Assembly: GCF_001649575.2 (NCBI RefSeq)
Contig: NC_051431.1
Location: 3,742,225 to 3,806,224, forward strand
From: Kryptolebias marmoratus
Taxonomy: Eukaryota; Chordata; Actinopteri; Cyprinodontiformes; Rivulidae
Length of the DNA: 64,000 nt
Direction: 5' to 3'
Shown here: one piece after another, positions 36,188 through 48,800 of the stretch
Layout of the letters: every line of letters starts with the position of its first letter
Position numbering within the stretch: position 1 is the first letter of the stretch
Translations under genes and position numbers: made by a program
The notes under the pieces: model-generated
Database searches by the model: none
Seen by the model: the letters and a program-made list of their open reading frames with translations, nothing else
Told to the model about the DNA's origin: nothing

Positions 36188-36830
36188 GGTCCTAGCATTC
36201 CTTGAAGGAATGCACATCACCCATAGCCTCTAAAACACATGCCAGAGATTTAGATTAAGATCGTCTTAGCTTCATAGAGTTTAACTGTTTTGGTCGAACC
36301 TTGAAAATAAGGTTATGTGCAAGCTTGTGCAATACTGCAAGATGTCACAGTATGTGTTGTGAATGACTCTCAGCTTCTGGCACAACACATTTTAGCTCAA
36401 TATTTGTAAAACTGATTGCTTTATAGCCATTTTCAGTTGGCTAATAATGTTTTTAGCGGCCATCTTGAGCTGAACAGGCTCCAAAAGATGACTTCAAATA
36501 ACTGACAGCAAAATTTTAAACAACACTCTTTTTACCATTAAATACCTATTAGTCCTCAGAGTCTGTGTTAGAGATCAGTCTTTGCTACCACATCAATTAT
36601 AAGTAAATATGTGTAAAACCCACTGAGTTATAGTCATTTCTGTGCTGTTTTTTAGGTTCAGTGAGCTGTGGTAACCATCTGAAATTGAGCTGCCAATGAT
36701 TTTCTTACAATTTCATGAAAATCTGTCCAGTGGTCTGGCTATTTTGATAACACTCACATACACACAGAGACATGGGCAAAAATAAAACCATTCACCTTCA
36801 CCTTTCATTGGCGGGCAACACGGAAGTATT
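36188..36830 (+). repeat. Dispersed family A repeat, two-unit copy
   Basis: It starts TCCTAGCATTCCTTGAAGGA, with the terminal palindrome at 36195-36213 identical to that at 29595. Two units follow, each with a TTGTAAAACTGA / TGTGTAAAACCCACTGAG landmark. The first carries AGCGGCCATCTTGAG (36456-36470), the second an altered GGTAACCATCTGAAA. The end is CACCTTTCATTGGCGGGCAA. Confidence 0.85.
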
Positions 36831-39039
36831 ATTCTAGTAAACACAGATGTTGATAATTTGGCTGACACTAATAAAATACTGAAGCTGCCAAAGATTTCAA
36901 CTCTGCTGAGTCATCAAACTGTTTGTGCTGAGACCAAGCGGCAGCATCTAAAGTTTTCAGTTTTTTAATTTCAAAACGTATGACTTAGTGTTGAAACCTT
37001 CATTGTAAATTTAAAGGCAATTAATCAAACTGTATGTCAACACAACATTAAATCTGTTGACAGGTGAGGTGAATAACATTAATCTTGGCTTCTCACACTC
37101 ATCTTGATCTTCTTTTGATATGTAACACCAACTTAAATATTGTTGTCTGATGGTTCTTAAACCCGAATTGCCATTTTTTCTGGAGCCGTGGCGTAACAGA
37201 CTGATGGAAGGAGAAGTTTGCTGGTAGCTGTAGATGGATCTACATCATTAGATTTTTTTTAGGAAAGTTGTTGCAATGTGGTGATTTAGTGGGCATGCTA
37301 AATACCTATAAAATACAGTCAAGATTTGTCTATGGCTTTGCAAAAAAAAGATAAAGTTTTTCAAAGAACGACTTGCAGTAGTTCAAAAAGTACAGTGAGC
37401 AATAATTAGAACTGTGTCATTACAAGTTGCCTGGTGGCTGTGCAGATGCTGATTATCTCAGTGTCATTTAAGGAAACTGCTCATCAGGATGACTGACAGG
37501 CTTTCGGGCAGGAAATTGCCCAGCTGAGCAGTGGATGGTACGAATAAAAAGGATTTCTTTCTCTAATTTGTCATTTAAAGGTTTTACCCAGATAATGTCT
37601 TAATTTGTTTTGGAAATGTGTGAATCCGACAGTTTTACTGAGACTCTGGTTAAATGCGTGTTAATGATGCAGCCATTGTTTCATTATTCTTCTTTCATGC
37701 AGAATATGTGTAACAATAAACACTGGAAATGTTTTTTTACTCTATTATCTGATTTAATTTTGGTCCAGTGATCTATGCCTCGCTTATGTTAAATAATATG
37801 AGAGTTTTTACATCACTGGCTATTGTTCACCCAAAATGTATCAAATATGTCATTAACCTGCTGAAAATATTTTCATTTTAAGGCAACAAAACATTCCATA
37901 CTAGGTTTTGAGATGTATGTCATAGCTTTACCTTTCTTTGAATCACTGAAGAGGAATTAGATAACTTGCTCAACTATTTATGCACAACTGTTCTGCAGGG
38001 AGGGAACATTTCATGTACTTTCCCTTTTCTACATTATTCAGAGACCAGGTGTCCAGCTGTTTGACTTTATGAGTCAAAGTATCATAAAACTCTTCAAATA
38101 CCTGCTTTCCAAAATGACAGTCAAATATCTAAATTTTGATGGTCTTTTGTCCACTATTTATTACCAAGTAGGGAGTATTCCAAATAACGACAAGGCTAAA
38201 TCAAATTTAAAGCAAATTTATTGAAACACCTGCAAGTTTAGCATTCTTTCTATATGTATGAAATCTACCATACTCTCTGAGAAGTACCATACAGCACTTT
38301 CATTTTATGTTGTAGATGAAACAATAGCAAGGAGTTTTAAAGGCCACAGGGAAGGTTGATTTGAAACCAGGACGACCTTCTGAAAATACTGTTTTGGACA
38401 AAAACTTTAAATAAGTAAACTTTATTATGGTCTATCATTTGGCAAAGCAGAGCATGTCCCATATTACCTATACAGTGTTAACAAGCTGTTCTAATTTCAT
38501 GATAGCCTGTCAGTCCAGCTTGTTTGGTGGCCAGAGTGATGAGCCAAGCCCCAGGAGATGGTAGTAACACCCCCCCACTCCCACACTTCTGTGAAAAGGG
38601 ACTGTTATTTCCAGAGAAAGGTACACAGTACAACAAAAAAAGAAAACATGATCCTGAATCTGTAGTATCTAGATCTAACCATGTTACAATCACAGAAAGC
38701 AAACATGTTTAAAATCCTGTATTTATTCTTTTCTTACCACTATCTCCTGTTCTCAAAGATGACGTTTGTGGGTCTTTATAAGTTATAAAATACATGAAGA
38801 AACATCTGAGTGATCATAATGACCTTAAAATTTATCCAACATAACAAAGCTGCTAATTTACTTTTCCCTGTTGTGGTTGAGTTTACATGTGAAAGGATTG
38901 CCCATCGAAGACAGACTATACTCACACATTTTTAATGGCACAAGTGAGTTCACCTGAAATGTGCTACACTTTCTGCAGTTCTCCTCCTAAACTCTAGGTG
39001 TCAGGTCTGAGAAAATAATGCCTCTAAAAAACACTTTTA

Positions 39040-39235
39040 CAAATTGAGCTACAATTCAGTCAGGTAGTAGCTAAGAGTCAGCCCCAACTTTTGCATTAAA
39101 TGTTGACATAAATCCTGTTTGTCTGTTAGCAAAATATCTAAAAAAGTAATTATTGGATGCTCATCTACAACTGATGAACATTCAGAGTCAACATGATTCA
39201 AGATGGCCACTAGTGCTAACAGATAAAACATAACT
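39040..39235 (-). repeat. Dispersed family A repeat fragment
   Basis: A single truncated unit in reverse orientation with TCTGTTAGCAAAATATC, GTAATTATTGGATG, CATCTACAACTGATGAAC and CAAGATGGCCACTAG (39199-39213). Confidence 0.75.
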
Positions 39236-39510
39236 TTAATTTCAAGATTTTACCAAGACAGCTATAACTGGTAAAATATGGCCAATCTTGGCTAATATAG
39301 TCCTGCTTTTTGTGCTGAACTCTTAAGGTTAAGGCAAAAACTGTTTTAGGACACAAAACTTGAGTTTGATTGTATTTTTGCTATCTATAAGGTTAATGTA
39401 GTGAAGCTTCTTTCACAGATGATGTAAAAGGACACATGAGTGTTGTATAAATTGTCATTCAGTTGGTTTTTTTTGTTTAGTTGGCTAATAGTTGGAGTAA
39501 AGCATTTAAC

Positions 39511-39724
39511 CAGGGGTGTCCAATCCTGGTCCTGGAGGGCCACCATCCTGCAGGTTTTACTTGTTCCTCTGCTCCAACACACCTGATTTGAATCAATGGG
39601 TGATTAACAGGCTTCTGCAGAACATGAAGAGGTGATTTAACCTCTGAATCAGGTGTGTTGGAGCAGAGAAACAGGTAACACATGCAGGATAGTGGCCCTC
39701 GAGGACCAGGATTGGAGACCCCTG
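39511..39724 (+). mobile_element. hAT-type palindromic MITE, copy 2
   Basis: Same family and orientation as 33851-34064, differing at roughly a dozen or so of 214 positions by eye. It has a CAGGGGTGTCCAATCC left end and a GGATTGGAGACCCCTG right end. The flanks CATTTAAC and CATTAAAG match at 6 of 8 positions. Confidence 0.85.
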
Positions 39725-40993
39725 CATTAAAGTCTACAGTTTGCTCTATACAGTCAAATAAGTCTGTGATGCAATGCTGTGTTATACGGTGTTTCTGTGT
39801 CACTTTTGGTTTCAGTAGTTGTGGTATCATAATTGTACTGCTGATGTACACTATCATATATAAATATTATGAATGCAATTTGTTTCTCAATATTCTATAA
39901 GTGATGACTTGCTCAACATGCACACTATTAATTGTAATATGGTACAAATCTTTAAAATGACACTGTAGCACTTTGTTTTTTTTAATGAAACTGGTGCTGT
40001 TCACTAAGCAATTAGTGACTAAGAAGTTTGTCTTTTTTCTAACATTTAGGTTTTCTCCAGCTGAATGAACATTTAAAAGTCACAGAGACTCAATCACTGA
40101 ACCTTTGACAACTCTAAATTTAGTCTTTTTATAAAGGTGGAAAAGACTGCATTAAAAAGCTTTAATTTTGATACATTTTATTCCAAATATGTAAATAAAT
40201 AACCAGTCTGAACAACTGGAAGATGAACAGTAACGTTTGCACAACTTAAACATGTGTATCAAAGAATGTGTGGGTGAGTGTGTCGCTTGTTTTCCACAGA
40301 TTTCTGATTTGAAAAGAATAATTTCAGCAGATTTTTTTTTCGCCAAACCACTCAGTGTTGACAATCAGTTGGTGTCTGATTACTCGTTGAGATGATGAGG
40401 TCTTCAGGTTTAAAAGAAACGATGGAAAAATAAGGCTGTTTACGAGTCCTGCAAGGTATTTTTCAGTCTTCACCAACTGAAGCTCAAATCAAATATATTG
40501 AATTAACACAATATACTTGATACATTAGAATCACAGGCTTTCTATATGTTTTTTTTTATTGTATGAATAAAAAAAGCGGGTGTTATTGCTTTCATTGAAA
40601 AACATTATTTTTCATATTAATGCCACTGAACAAGATTCAGTATTTATGTCAAAACTGACAAATCTTAGCCTGGTAATTAGAAAGGAAAAATTAATTGGTG
40701 TTACTTTTCTAATCATACATGTCATCGGCTTCAGTCTGAAACATTTCTATATTAGGATATTCCGGCACTCGCTGCTAACCGAACTCCCTTTGAAACAAGT
40801 TAGCTCTGACAGTTGTGACTAAAACTGTACATGTGGAGAAAAATCTGAACTTTTTTCTCTACGGTTCAAACACCAGCCACGTAGTACAGACGATGCAGAC
40901 TAAAATCCTTTCGTAAGAAAATTGAAAGGGCAACGTTCGGTTTTATTTTTGATCAGAGATGACAACTTGTAAATGAGAAGCAAGGAGTCTTAC

Positions 40994-41087
40994 TTGGATA
41001 TCGTCGGATGTCATGTGACCCTTCATGTTGCTGTTCTTCTTTTTGGGAGGAGGCGGGGCGGGCTTGTGGGCCGGTGGGAGGTCAGTC
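40994..41087 (-). CDS. nectin1: Nectin-1-like protein, proline-rich juxtamembrane exon (partial gene)
   Basis: A 94-nt internal exon. The first base completes the Leu codon left open by the membrane exon (CT|G), and 31 full codons follow. It ends phase 0 at CAA|GTAAGA. The acceptor is TCTTAACAG. The peptide opens TDLPPAHKPAPPPPKKKN and closes with GHMTSDDIQ. The DNDL-TDLPPAHKP...PPPKK arrangement resembles the acidic-then-SYKPP/SHKPP region just inside the membrane of nectin-1 beta-type and nectin-2 tails. The run of four prolines followed by three lysines is a possible SH3/EVH1-type ligand next to a basic patch. It carries no enzymatic domain and works as a scaffold segment. Confidence 0.87.
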
Positions 41088-42419
41088 CTGTTAAGAGAGT
41101 GAAAAGACAACATGACACTCAGCACACTGAGGGATTGCCACTCTTTAGGTCCCCCTCACCTTCTACAGCACTCTATAATGAGAAGTCCTGCCTGCACTTG
41201 CCTTTTTCACTCTTTCCTTGGATTTGGAAAGATCTCTTGTTGGCGGCTTTGTTGCAGCAGCAGCCATCCCTGCCCTTGCATAGACTCTCGCTGGAGAGAC
41301 ACTGTGCTAATGAGAATGAGCTGTAATTGGACACTGAGGTGAGGAGATGGGGATGGAGGGGGGTATAGGGGGCAGGGAGAAGGGCATGTGTGAGTCAAGT
41401 CCTCAGGGTGGACTGAATCTCATCCGGAGTGCCACGTGGACAAACACCCCACCGACTGTGGAGTGACTGTTTGTTTTTGATGTGTCGTCCTGAGCAGTGA
41501 CACAGACAGAGCTCAGCAGGCGCCTTCTGCTCTCAACCTTTCTCTAAATCGCCAGAACTAACATCCCTAATCCCAAGGCACACCCCTCCCCTCAGATGGA
41601 ACACCTGGGGAAGAGCCGACCCTCGTCAACTGCATTCATTTCAGTTCTCCTGTTTTAAACATTTTCTTCAAATCAAGAGTGCAATATTTTCTGTTGTAAT
41701 CTGATCTGATAATAAAAAGAGAAAATTAAATTGTAAACAGGAGAGACATCAGTAATTGAAAGCTTGATGTTGAAATAGTTTGATGTGAATCTGGGTAATT
41801 ATTTCAGACAGGAAAGCAGAAAGGTTGCAGCAACACAACGATTACAAAGAGAATCCCTTCCCTCAAACATGCTGGCAGTCAGATGTCATCTGCTGTACTC
41901 TGACATGAAATCAGGAGTGATGAAAGATAATGAAGTGCACTGCAGATACTAAGCTGTGTACCTACACGCATTATCTCCGACTCCTCCCGCCTCCCATTCG
42001 CACTGGTTCACGTCCTTATTGAATAACATGACCTTTCCACAAGGCCATGCTGGCGTTTTAATGTGCAGAAAATTTGTGCATGAGTGCACCTCTTAACTCT
42101 TTCTTTCACGCTCATTATTTCCAGTCCGTATCACCTTGTCTCTAGACAGGGCTGCCGTGCCACTGCCAGATTCATGTGGCATCCCGCTCAGCGCGCCTGC
42201 AGCACTGAGGCACAGCAAACGTACAGAAAGGCTGCGTGCAGCACATTACTTCTTCTACATGGCAGCACCCACCATTTTCTCTGAGGAAGATAATCATGGG
42301 GTTTGTGGGGAATCGACTTTGCACAGGTAGAATGGTGTGATTAAGGAAAAGCATTTTAAGGCTGTGCTTATTGTCGCTCTCCGCCGAAGGCCAGTGGCTG
42401 CGTATGTGTGTGCTCGTTT

Positions 42420-42815
42420 CTCTGGAGCGTTAGCAAAATATCTCATGAACCACTTTATAGATTTCATTAAAACTCTAAGAAATGAAGCCTTGCATGCACA
42501 TCTAGAAATCATTAACATTTGGAGCCAACCCAATTCCAGATAGCCACTACAGCAAACTTACCTTAAGAAACACACAAAATAGCTATAACTCAGCTAATTC
42601 TGCAGATATAGACCTAAATTTTTATGTGGCCAAAGCTGAGAATCATTCTCAACACATAGTCCAAGTGCTAACAAATTGTGTATAATAATGTTACTTTCAA
42701 GGTTTGACCAAAGTAGCTGTAATGCCATTATTTTTCAACATAAAATGATTTTAATATATAACTCTGACATGAAAGGCAGCAGGCGACATGCATTCATTCA
42801 CGGAATGTTAGGCCT
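42420..42815 (-). repeat. Dispersed family A repeat, one-unit copy
   Basis: Reverse orientation. Landmarks are GCGTTAGCAAAATATCTCAT, CATTTGGAGCCAACCCAATT, GTTTGACCAAAGTAGCTG, GGCAGCAGGCGACATGCATT and the conserved outer end GGAATGTTAGGCCTTTAAT near 42802-42820. The YY1-like motif is eroded here to CCAGATAGCCACTAC. Confidence 0.8.
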
Positions 42816-45800
42816 TTAATTATTAAGCAGAATGTGTAACATTTGAAAACTAAAAACAGTTGTGAAGGCTTTGATCTTTTATAATGAGGCAGCAAACTGA
42901 AACATTTCACAGAGTATCTTTTTTTACCAACACATAGCTTCACGAAACTTGACACAGTATATACAGCGTTGGAAAAAAATGCATTCGGCTTCATTATGAC
43001 TGGACAAATTTGTTCAAACGGGATGAAATCGTGCAATGTTTATGTAAGATGGAATATTTTTATCCTGATTTTGCTGGATTTATTTTCCAACTTTCATTTG
43101 ATCCTGTGGGACCTGTGACTGATTGTATTTCATTGCAGCAGAGCCTGGACGAATAAGTTCTGTGTTTGGGCCCCGTATGCAGAGTTCTTTATTAAGTCTG
43201 ACCAAACAACAAAGAGATTCACCCATGACTTCCACCCCACAGTTACCACATTCTCCATGTTATGCTCTCCACTTTTAATTGAACCCTTGTTATCATGTTA
43301 CACACAAGCAGCAGTGTCAGGAAGCCATAAATGCATAGGATGTTGCTACTGTTTGACACATTACCAAGACGAGGGCGACGAAGGAAGCAACCATGTTTGA
43401 TGAAGTGTTACATGTGCAGAGCATACAAAATGACTACTGCTCAGGCTAGCAGATGCCAAAGCAAACACACAGTTTGTGTGTGCCACGCAGCTAAAGTTGT
43501 GCCTCGACTCCATTCATCCCTTAGAGGATTCATTCTAAAAATACACGGTTTGATTCAAAACATAAAAATCATTTTTTAACCCTGCACAGCATTCTGAATG
43601 CCAAAAAAAAGATGCTCACGAAAGTCAAACAAACCATGATGTTGGAAAACATTTTTTTGTTTTTGCAGATGCTGCCGAAGCATTTCGAGAAAGAAATCCA
43701 GCTTCCAAGAGTTTACGTTCTCCTTCCAAGTACTGAACACAATGAATTTAGATTAACTACCAAAAACATAATCATAAAATAAAATAAACTTAGCAATTAT
43801 CTAAAGATATTTCAATTGTATTTGACCTTAGGTCCGACTGGATTAGATTTGTTAATCGTTTCAATCTGTCACAGTTATGCTGAGCTAATGTTGAAGTAGC
43901 GCTGCAGAGTAACACGATCTAATGTGCAGAAAGAGAAGCATTCATATCTTCTTATGACTGCTGAACAAGCAGCAGTTAGCAAGTTTATCCAAATCACATC
44001 AATAAAATGTATTTTTTAAGAGATTCTTTCAAAAATTATTACAGCTTTGTTAAGTTTCTGACACTTATTAGATCCAGTAATTTTTATAAGGGTTTTTCAA
44101 AGGCAAGGGATGGCCAAAATAATAAAAAAAAACGTTGTTATAAATTGGAACTCTTAAAGATTTAATATCATTTCCTCCAAGGTGTTCCTGTGACTCATTC
44201 AGTGTCCAGTAACTCGATGTAAAGAATTGAAGCATGCATTTTTTTTTTTGCACTTTTCTAAATTCTGTCATGTTTTGAAGGTGAACATACATGTTTTGAT
44301 GGCTAAGAATTAGCAAGTTGTAAAAGAAAATGCATTTATGGATTATTTTAGATTGCGACTACTTCCCAGACAGCCTCATTAAAAGGTCTAACAGTTACAG
44401 TTCATTGGTCTACAATACAAGGGTGTAAATTTGTGAGATTTTACTCAAGTTTTGCAATTGTAGCAACCATTTTAAAAGCTTTCTCTCAGGTATATGAAGT
44501 TAGCTCACTGTCAAACCCCCAGAAGTGTTGTGACCATGTTATGTATGCTGATACTTTAAATACCACCAAGCAAGCATGAAGTAACAAGCTTTGGTTCACT
44601 TCCATAACAGGGAGGCAAGATGGTAAAAACATTGTTTTATAAGCCACTACTTTTGCCAAACTCCGAATTTTTTTTTTGTGGTGCCAAAAGACCAATCGAG
44701 TTGGTTTCTGAACAATTTTAACCAAAATATGAATGAAACAATAACTTGAGTGGCTTAAAATTGTGCTAACAAATCCCTTCTTACACCCAAGATGTTGCTT
44801 TATTGTTCATCTTTATCATACAATAATATAATGCACTGGTGATTGATTGTGATGTGATATTATTAAAGGCCAATATACTGGGCAGTTTCCCAATTTCTGT
44901 CTGAGAAGTTAAATGACCACAAGTCATAACTAAAGGCATGCCAGCTCGTACATAGCCTGGACAAAATGGCCTGTATTCAAATGCTGGAGTGCAGGAGATG
45001 ATGAGAAGATAATTGCTCGACTAAACGACTGATGGATCAGAGATCAGGATTTGTGTGTATAAACATCTTTTTGGTTGGTGATTAGCCTCCAAGAGCTTGA
45101 GTGTTCTACGTGGAATTTTTAGCTGTTTTCTTCTGGGAAAGAAAAAAAAATCTCCAAAGTTGTTCCTGGAATCTGCTGAAGCCACACTGATGGTTTTGGA
45201 GATCACAGCCCATTATGTGCTCATTACCCCAGTTCCATCATTCCACATCTTTTCTATTTTCTCTTCTTGTAATTTTTTCTGTGCTTCTTTCTTCTTTAAA
45301 ATGCTGTTGTTCAGTTTTGTTACATAAATCTTTACTGCTGTCTTCTGCAGTTTGTCAACTGTCACACCATCTGATTAGCCAGCCTTTTCTGTTTCAGTAA
45401 CCCTCAGCAATTCTCAGCAAATTCCTGATGCAAAGTAACATTGTGGTTGCATCGAGATATGCACAAAATCACATGTTTGCTAATATTTGCAAGTCCATAT
45501 TTTTTGCTAAACTTGACCAGTGTCTGGTGCTGATGCAGCTTTATGGTCTTCAAACATTCTTGAGCAAATCTGTAGACTTTGTCCTCGATTTACAAGCCTG
45601 AGAATTTCATGCATATTATCATGAAATTAGCTTCAACCAGGTTAAATTTGAGCTTATCTGCATGACATAACTGGTGATACTATTTTGTTTCAAAGCATTT
45701 ATCAGCCAATAGCATGACATGTGAACAATATCTTACATGCCTATTTGAAAATTGCAGCTAAACTTTAGTGTAAAGTATAGAACAACCAAGGTAAAGACTA

Positions 45801-47599
45801 AAAAATATGAATACATGCATTTGTTGTCTAACATTCAATATTTAATAAGGGTGGAAAAAAAATCTGTATATTGTCATATATTTTCTGTGCCTGCACCGTT
45901 TCAATTATAGCAATTAGATTTGAACTCATGCTTCAGTTTGTTTGTAATTTTAGCTCCATCAGTCATTAGTCAGACACAATGACGCTCTCCCCAGCTTGAT
46001 CACCTCATGTGCATCTCAGCTGTGTGATCACACGGGCTTCCTCAGAGCCGAACGTGATGCTGGCACCACGGGGGCGTTGGCTCTGTGAGGTGCAGACACA
46101 AATGAAGGCTGACAAACACCACAAGCCTGTGGGGAGCAGAAAGCAGTGGGCAGGGAACCATAAGCTACTATCCAGTTTGCAGAGTTTCCTGCTCAGACAT
46201 CCACCTTGAAGACCTTGCTCCTCCTCGCTCGGTTGGCTACAAAAGGCTCAGAGCAGCTTAAGGGGAGATTTGAAGGGGATAGTGACGAGAAAACATAACT
46301 AATCCTTAAACTGAGCAGAGTAATCTGCGAGGAAAGATTTACAGCAAAGAAAATAACTTTTACAACGCAATCACAAGAAAGTGACCTTCCTATTAAAACT
46401 GTTGTACCAGTGAAAGTCTCTTTACTTTTTATTTTTGTGCTAAATCAGAGTTAAGATGTCCCTCAGCGTGAAAGCTGGAAAACCCTACTCCTCCCTCCTG
46501 CATGGCGAGAGCTGGTAAAGTGTTGCATCCCCAGAAGCGTTTGGATTAAAGAGCCATCTTATGACTACAGCCTTGCCCGTGCAAAACAACCTGAAGAGTT
46601 GGAGCTGATCCTTGGTGCTCCCATTGATTTCTGTTGATCACAATCTTATTTGGCAATTTAAATGCTAATGATACTTTTAATTGCAAGACGGGATAAATGT
46701 GATTTGATCTTTAGGAGGCAATTACTTTCATGCTTTGTCTAGCTCCGATCTTTTTCAAAAGGCGGACAACAATTACTCTGCAGAGCTCAGCTTTTCTTCT
46801 TCTTTCACACGAGAGGGATGAAAAAAAGAAACAAGACTGAAACAAAGTGGGGTTTTTTTTGTTCTTTGACAAGTTTATCAAAAACTATTTCTTTTGCTAG
46901 AGGGAAGTTTTGGTTTTTAAAACATTTACTATACAATCATACACACCTAGTCAATTTGCTTATCATTTTCAGCACTTAAGACATTATAATGATATACATG
47001 CACTGCTATACAAAAATCAAAGGGAATACTGTGAATTTTGTAGACAGTTATACTGCATTTTTTTTTAACATTCTGTACAGAGAAACAAAGCACCATCTTT
47101 TTTACTTATTGACAATAAAAGTAAAAGATTTAACTTCACAGCCATTACAATGACAGTCCGTGTTGGAAGTCTAAGAGTCACAAGAGAGACTATCCTACTT
47201 TGGTTACAGCTTAAAGTGAGAAGGTGTTAAACAATTAATGACCATTTATCACATTTAAAATGTCTCCACAGAGCAATGAGGAAAAGCACGAGTGACCAGC
47301 TCAGAAATCAAAAAGTACAAGAGAACAAATTCAGTTTCTACAAATTCACATTTTACCAGAGTCATCTTTTCTAACTGTGACATTGAACTAAATAACTTAT
47401 TGTCCATCAGAGGTTTCACATGTCCTTCAAAATAACAGCAATGCTACATTTTATTCCTGGGAAGCATTTTCAGTTGCACAAGTTGTGCAATTTGTAACTG
47501 AGCTTGAAAGAAAGATTTCTGTTTTAGAGATTTTCAAATCTTTTCAATTTAAACTTTCACATCCTTTTACAATTTTGCGTATGATTCCTCTCTTGTACA

Positions 47600-48800
47600 G
47601 ACACAGATACCCTTTTGTTTAAGAAAGAAAGACTCTCAATGGTCACTGAAATAACTTCAGAATAGAACTGAATAGAAAAAAAATGACTGAAAATCAGCTA
47701 ATAAAAATCCGACATAGCATTTGAGTTGTGGCTCAACAGAATTATCTTAAAAACAAACAAATGAAATTAACCTTGAGAAAAAAAGATGGCACCCCTAGAA
47801 CAGATTAAAAATAATTTGACTGCAGGGACATGTTAACTAAGGTAACTAACTCCTGTAATCAGTACCACGGGTGTCTTCAATCTTAAAATCAGTTATTTAA
47901 AGAGTGAAAAGTAGTCACTGTGCTGTTTGGTATCATGGTGTGTACCACATTGAATGTAGTGCTCTCAGGAGCTTCGAAAGAAAATTATTAAGAGACATGA
48001 TAAAGCAGGGGTGTCCAATCCTGGTCCTGGAGGGCCACTATCTTGCATGTTTTCCTTGTTTCCCTGCTCCAACACACCTGATTCAGAGGTTAAATCACCT
48101 CTTCTTGTTCTGCAGAAGCCTGTTAATCACCCATTGATTCAAATCAGGTGTGTTGGAGCAGAGAAACAAGTAAAACATGCAGGATAGTGGCCCTCGAGGA
48201 CCAGTATTGGACACCCCTGTGTTAAAGGTAAAGGACTGTAAGATCGTCTCCAAGCAGCTTGATGTTCCTGTGACTACAGCTGCACAGATTATTCAGACGT
48301 ATAAAGTCTACAGGACTGGAGACAACCTCCCTGGACATGTACACAAGAGGAGAATTTATGACTAATTGAAGAGACGGATAATACAAATGGTAACCGCTGA
48401 GCCCAGAACAACTCCCAAAGAGAATAGAGGTGTAATAGAAGGAACCCCTCAAACCTGTGACATCTGGAGAAGTTTGCTTAGGATGAGTGAGCCAAAATAC
48501 TTGACAGGTGCAGAAGTCTCAGAGAGACTTACAGAAATTGCTTGATTGCAGTGATTGCCTCAAAAGGTTGTGCAACATAATATTAAGTTAAGGGCACCGT
48601 CCTTTTTGTCAAGGCCAGTTTGATCAGTTAGTTGTTTTTATTTAATGATTTAGTTTAAACAAAATATAAAAGCAATGACTGATTTTCATTGGTTGATTCT
48701 CAGTAATTTATTATCAGTTACTTTTGTTGATTTGAAGTTATTTTAGTGAACTTTTTTTCTTTTTCTAAAGTTTTAAAGTTGTCTAGGTAGTTGTCATCAA
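47600..48800 (+). mobile_element. Internally deleted Tc1/mariner-like transposon with long inverted repeats
   Basis: Long inverted ends are visible: GGTCACTGAAATAACTTCAG near 47640 pairs with the region TTGAAGTTATTTTAGTGAAC near 48733. Inside is the leader TGGTATCATGGTGTGTACCA, then the start of a transposase helix-turn-helix frame (SKQLDVPVTTAAQII near 48255 and the linker LPGHVHKRR). The frame is then broken by a stop, and a deletion jumps to 3' sequence (GTTGTGCAACATAATATTAA). The DDE catalytic core is missing. An hAT MITE interrupts it at 48006-48219. Confidence 0.8.
48006..48219 (-). mobile_element. hAT-type palindromic MITE, copy 3, nested in a Tc1 relic
   Basis: Its CAGGGGTGTCCAATCC and ATTGGACACCCCTG ends and its size match copies 1 and 2, with the asymmetric centre inverted relative to them. 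The 8-bp flanks TGATAAAG and TGTTAAAG match at 7 of 8 positions. Deleting it rejoins the Tc1 transposase region. Confidence 0.85.

Larger units (their letters stand above)
32276..40993 (-). other. Intron of the nectin-like gene
   Basis: About 8.7 kb between phase-0 sites. It contains two hAT-type MITEs (33851-34064 and 39511-39724), a two-unit family A copy (36188-36830) and a family A fragment (39040-39235). I see no other exon. The open frames near 33424, 34418 and 34978 look like chance. Confidence 0.75.

Noticed and set aside
48177..48365. Plus-strand frame resembling a Tc1 transposase helix-turn-helix
   Set aside because: It is real transposase ancestry, but it begins inside the nested MITE and is followed by stops and a deletion. 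It is annotated as part of a dead transposon, not as a gene.
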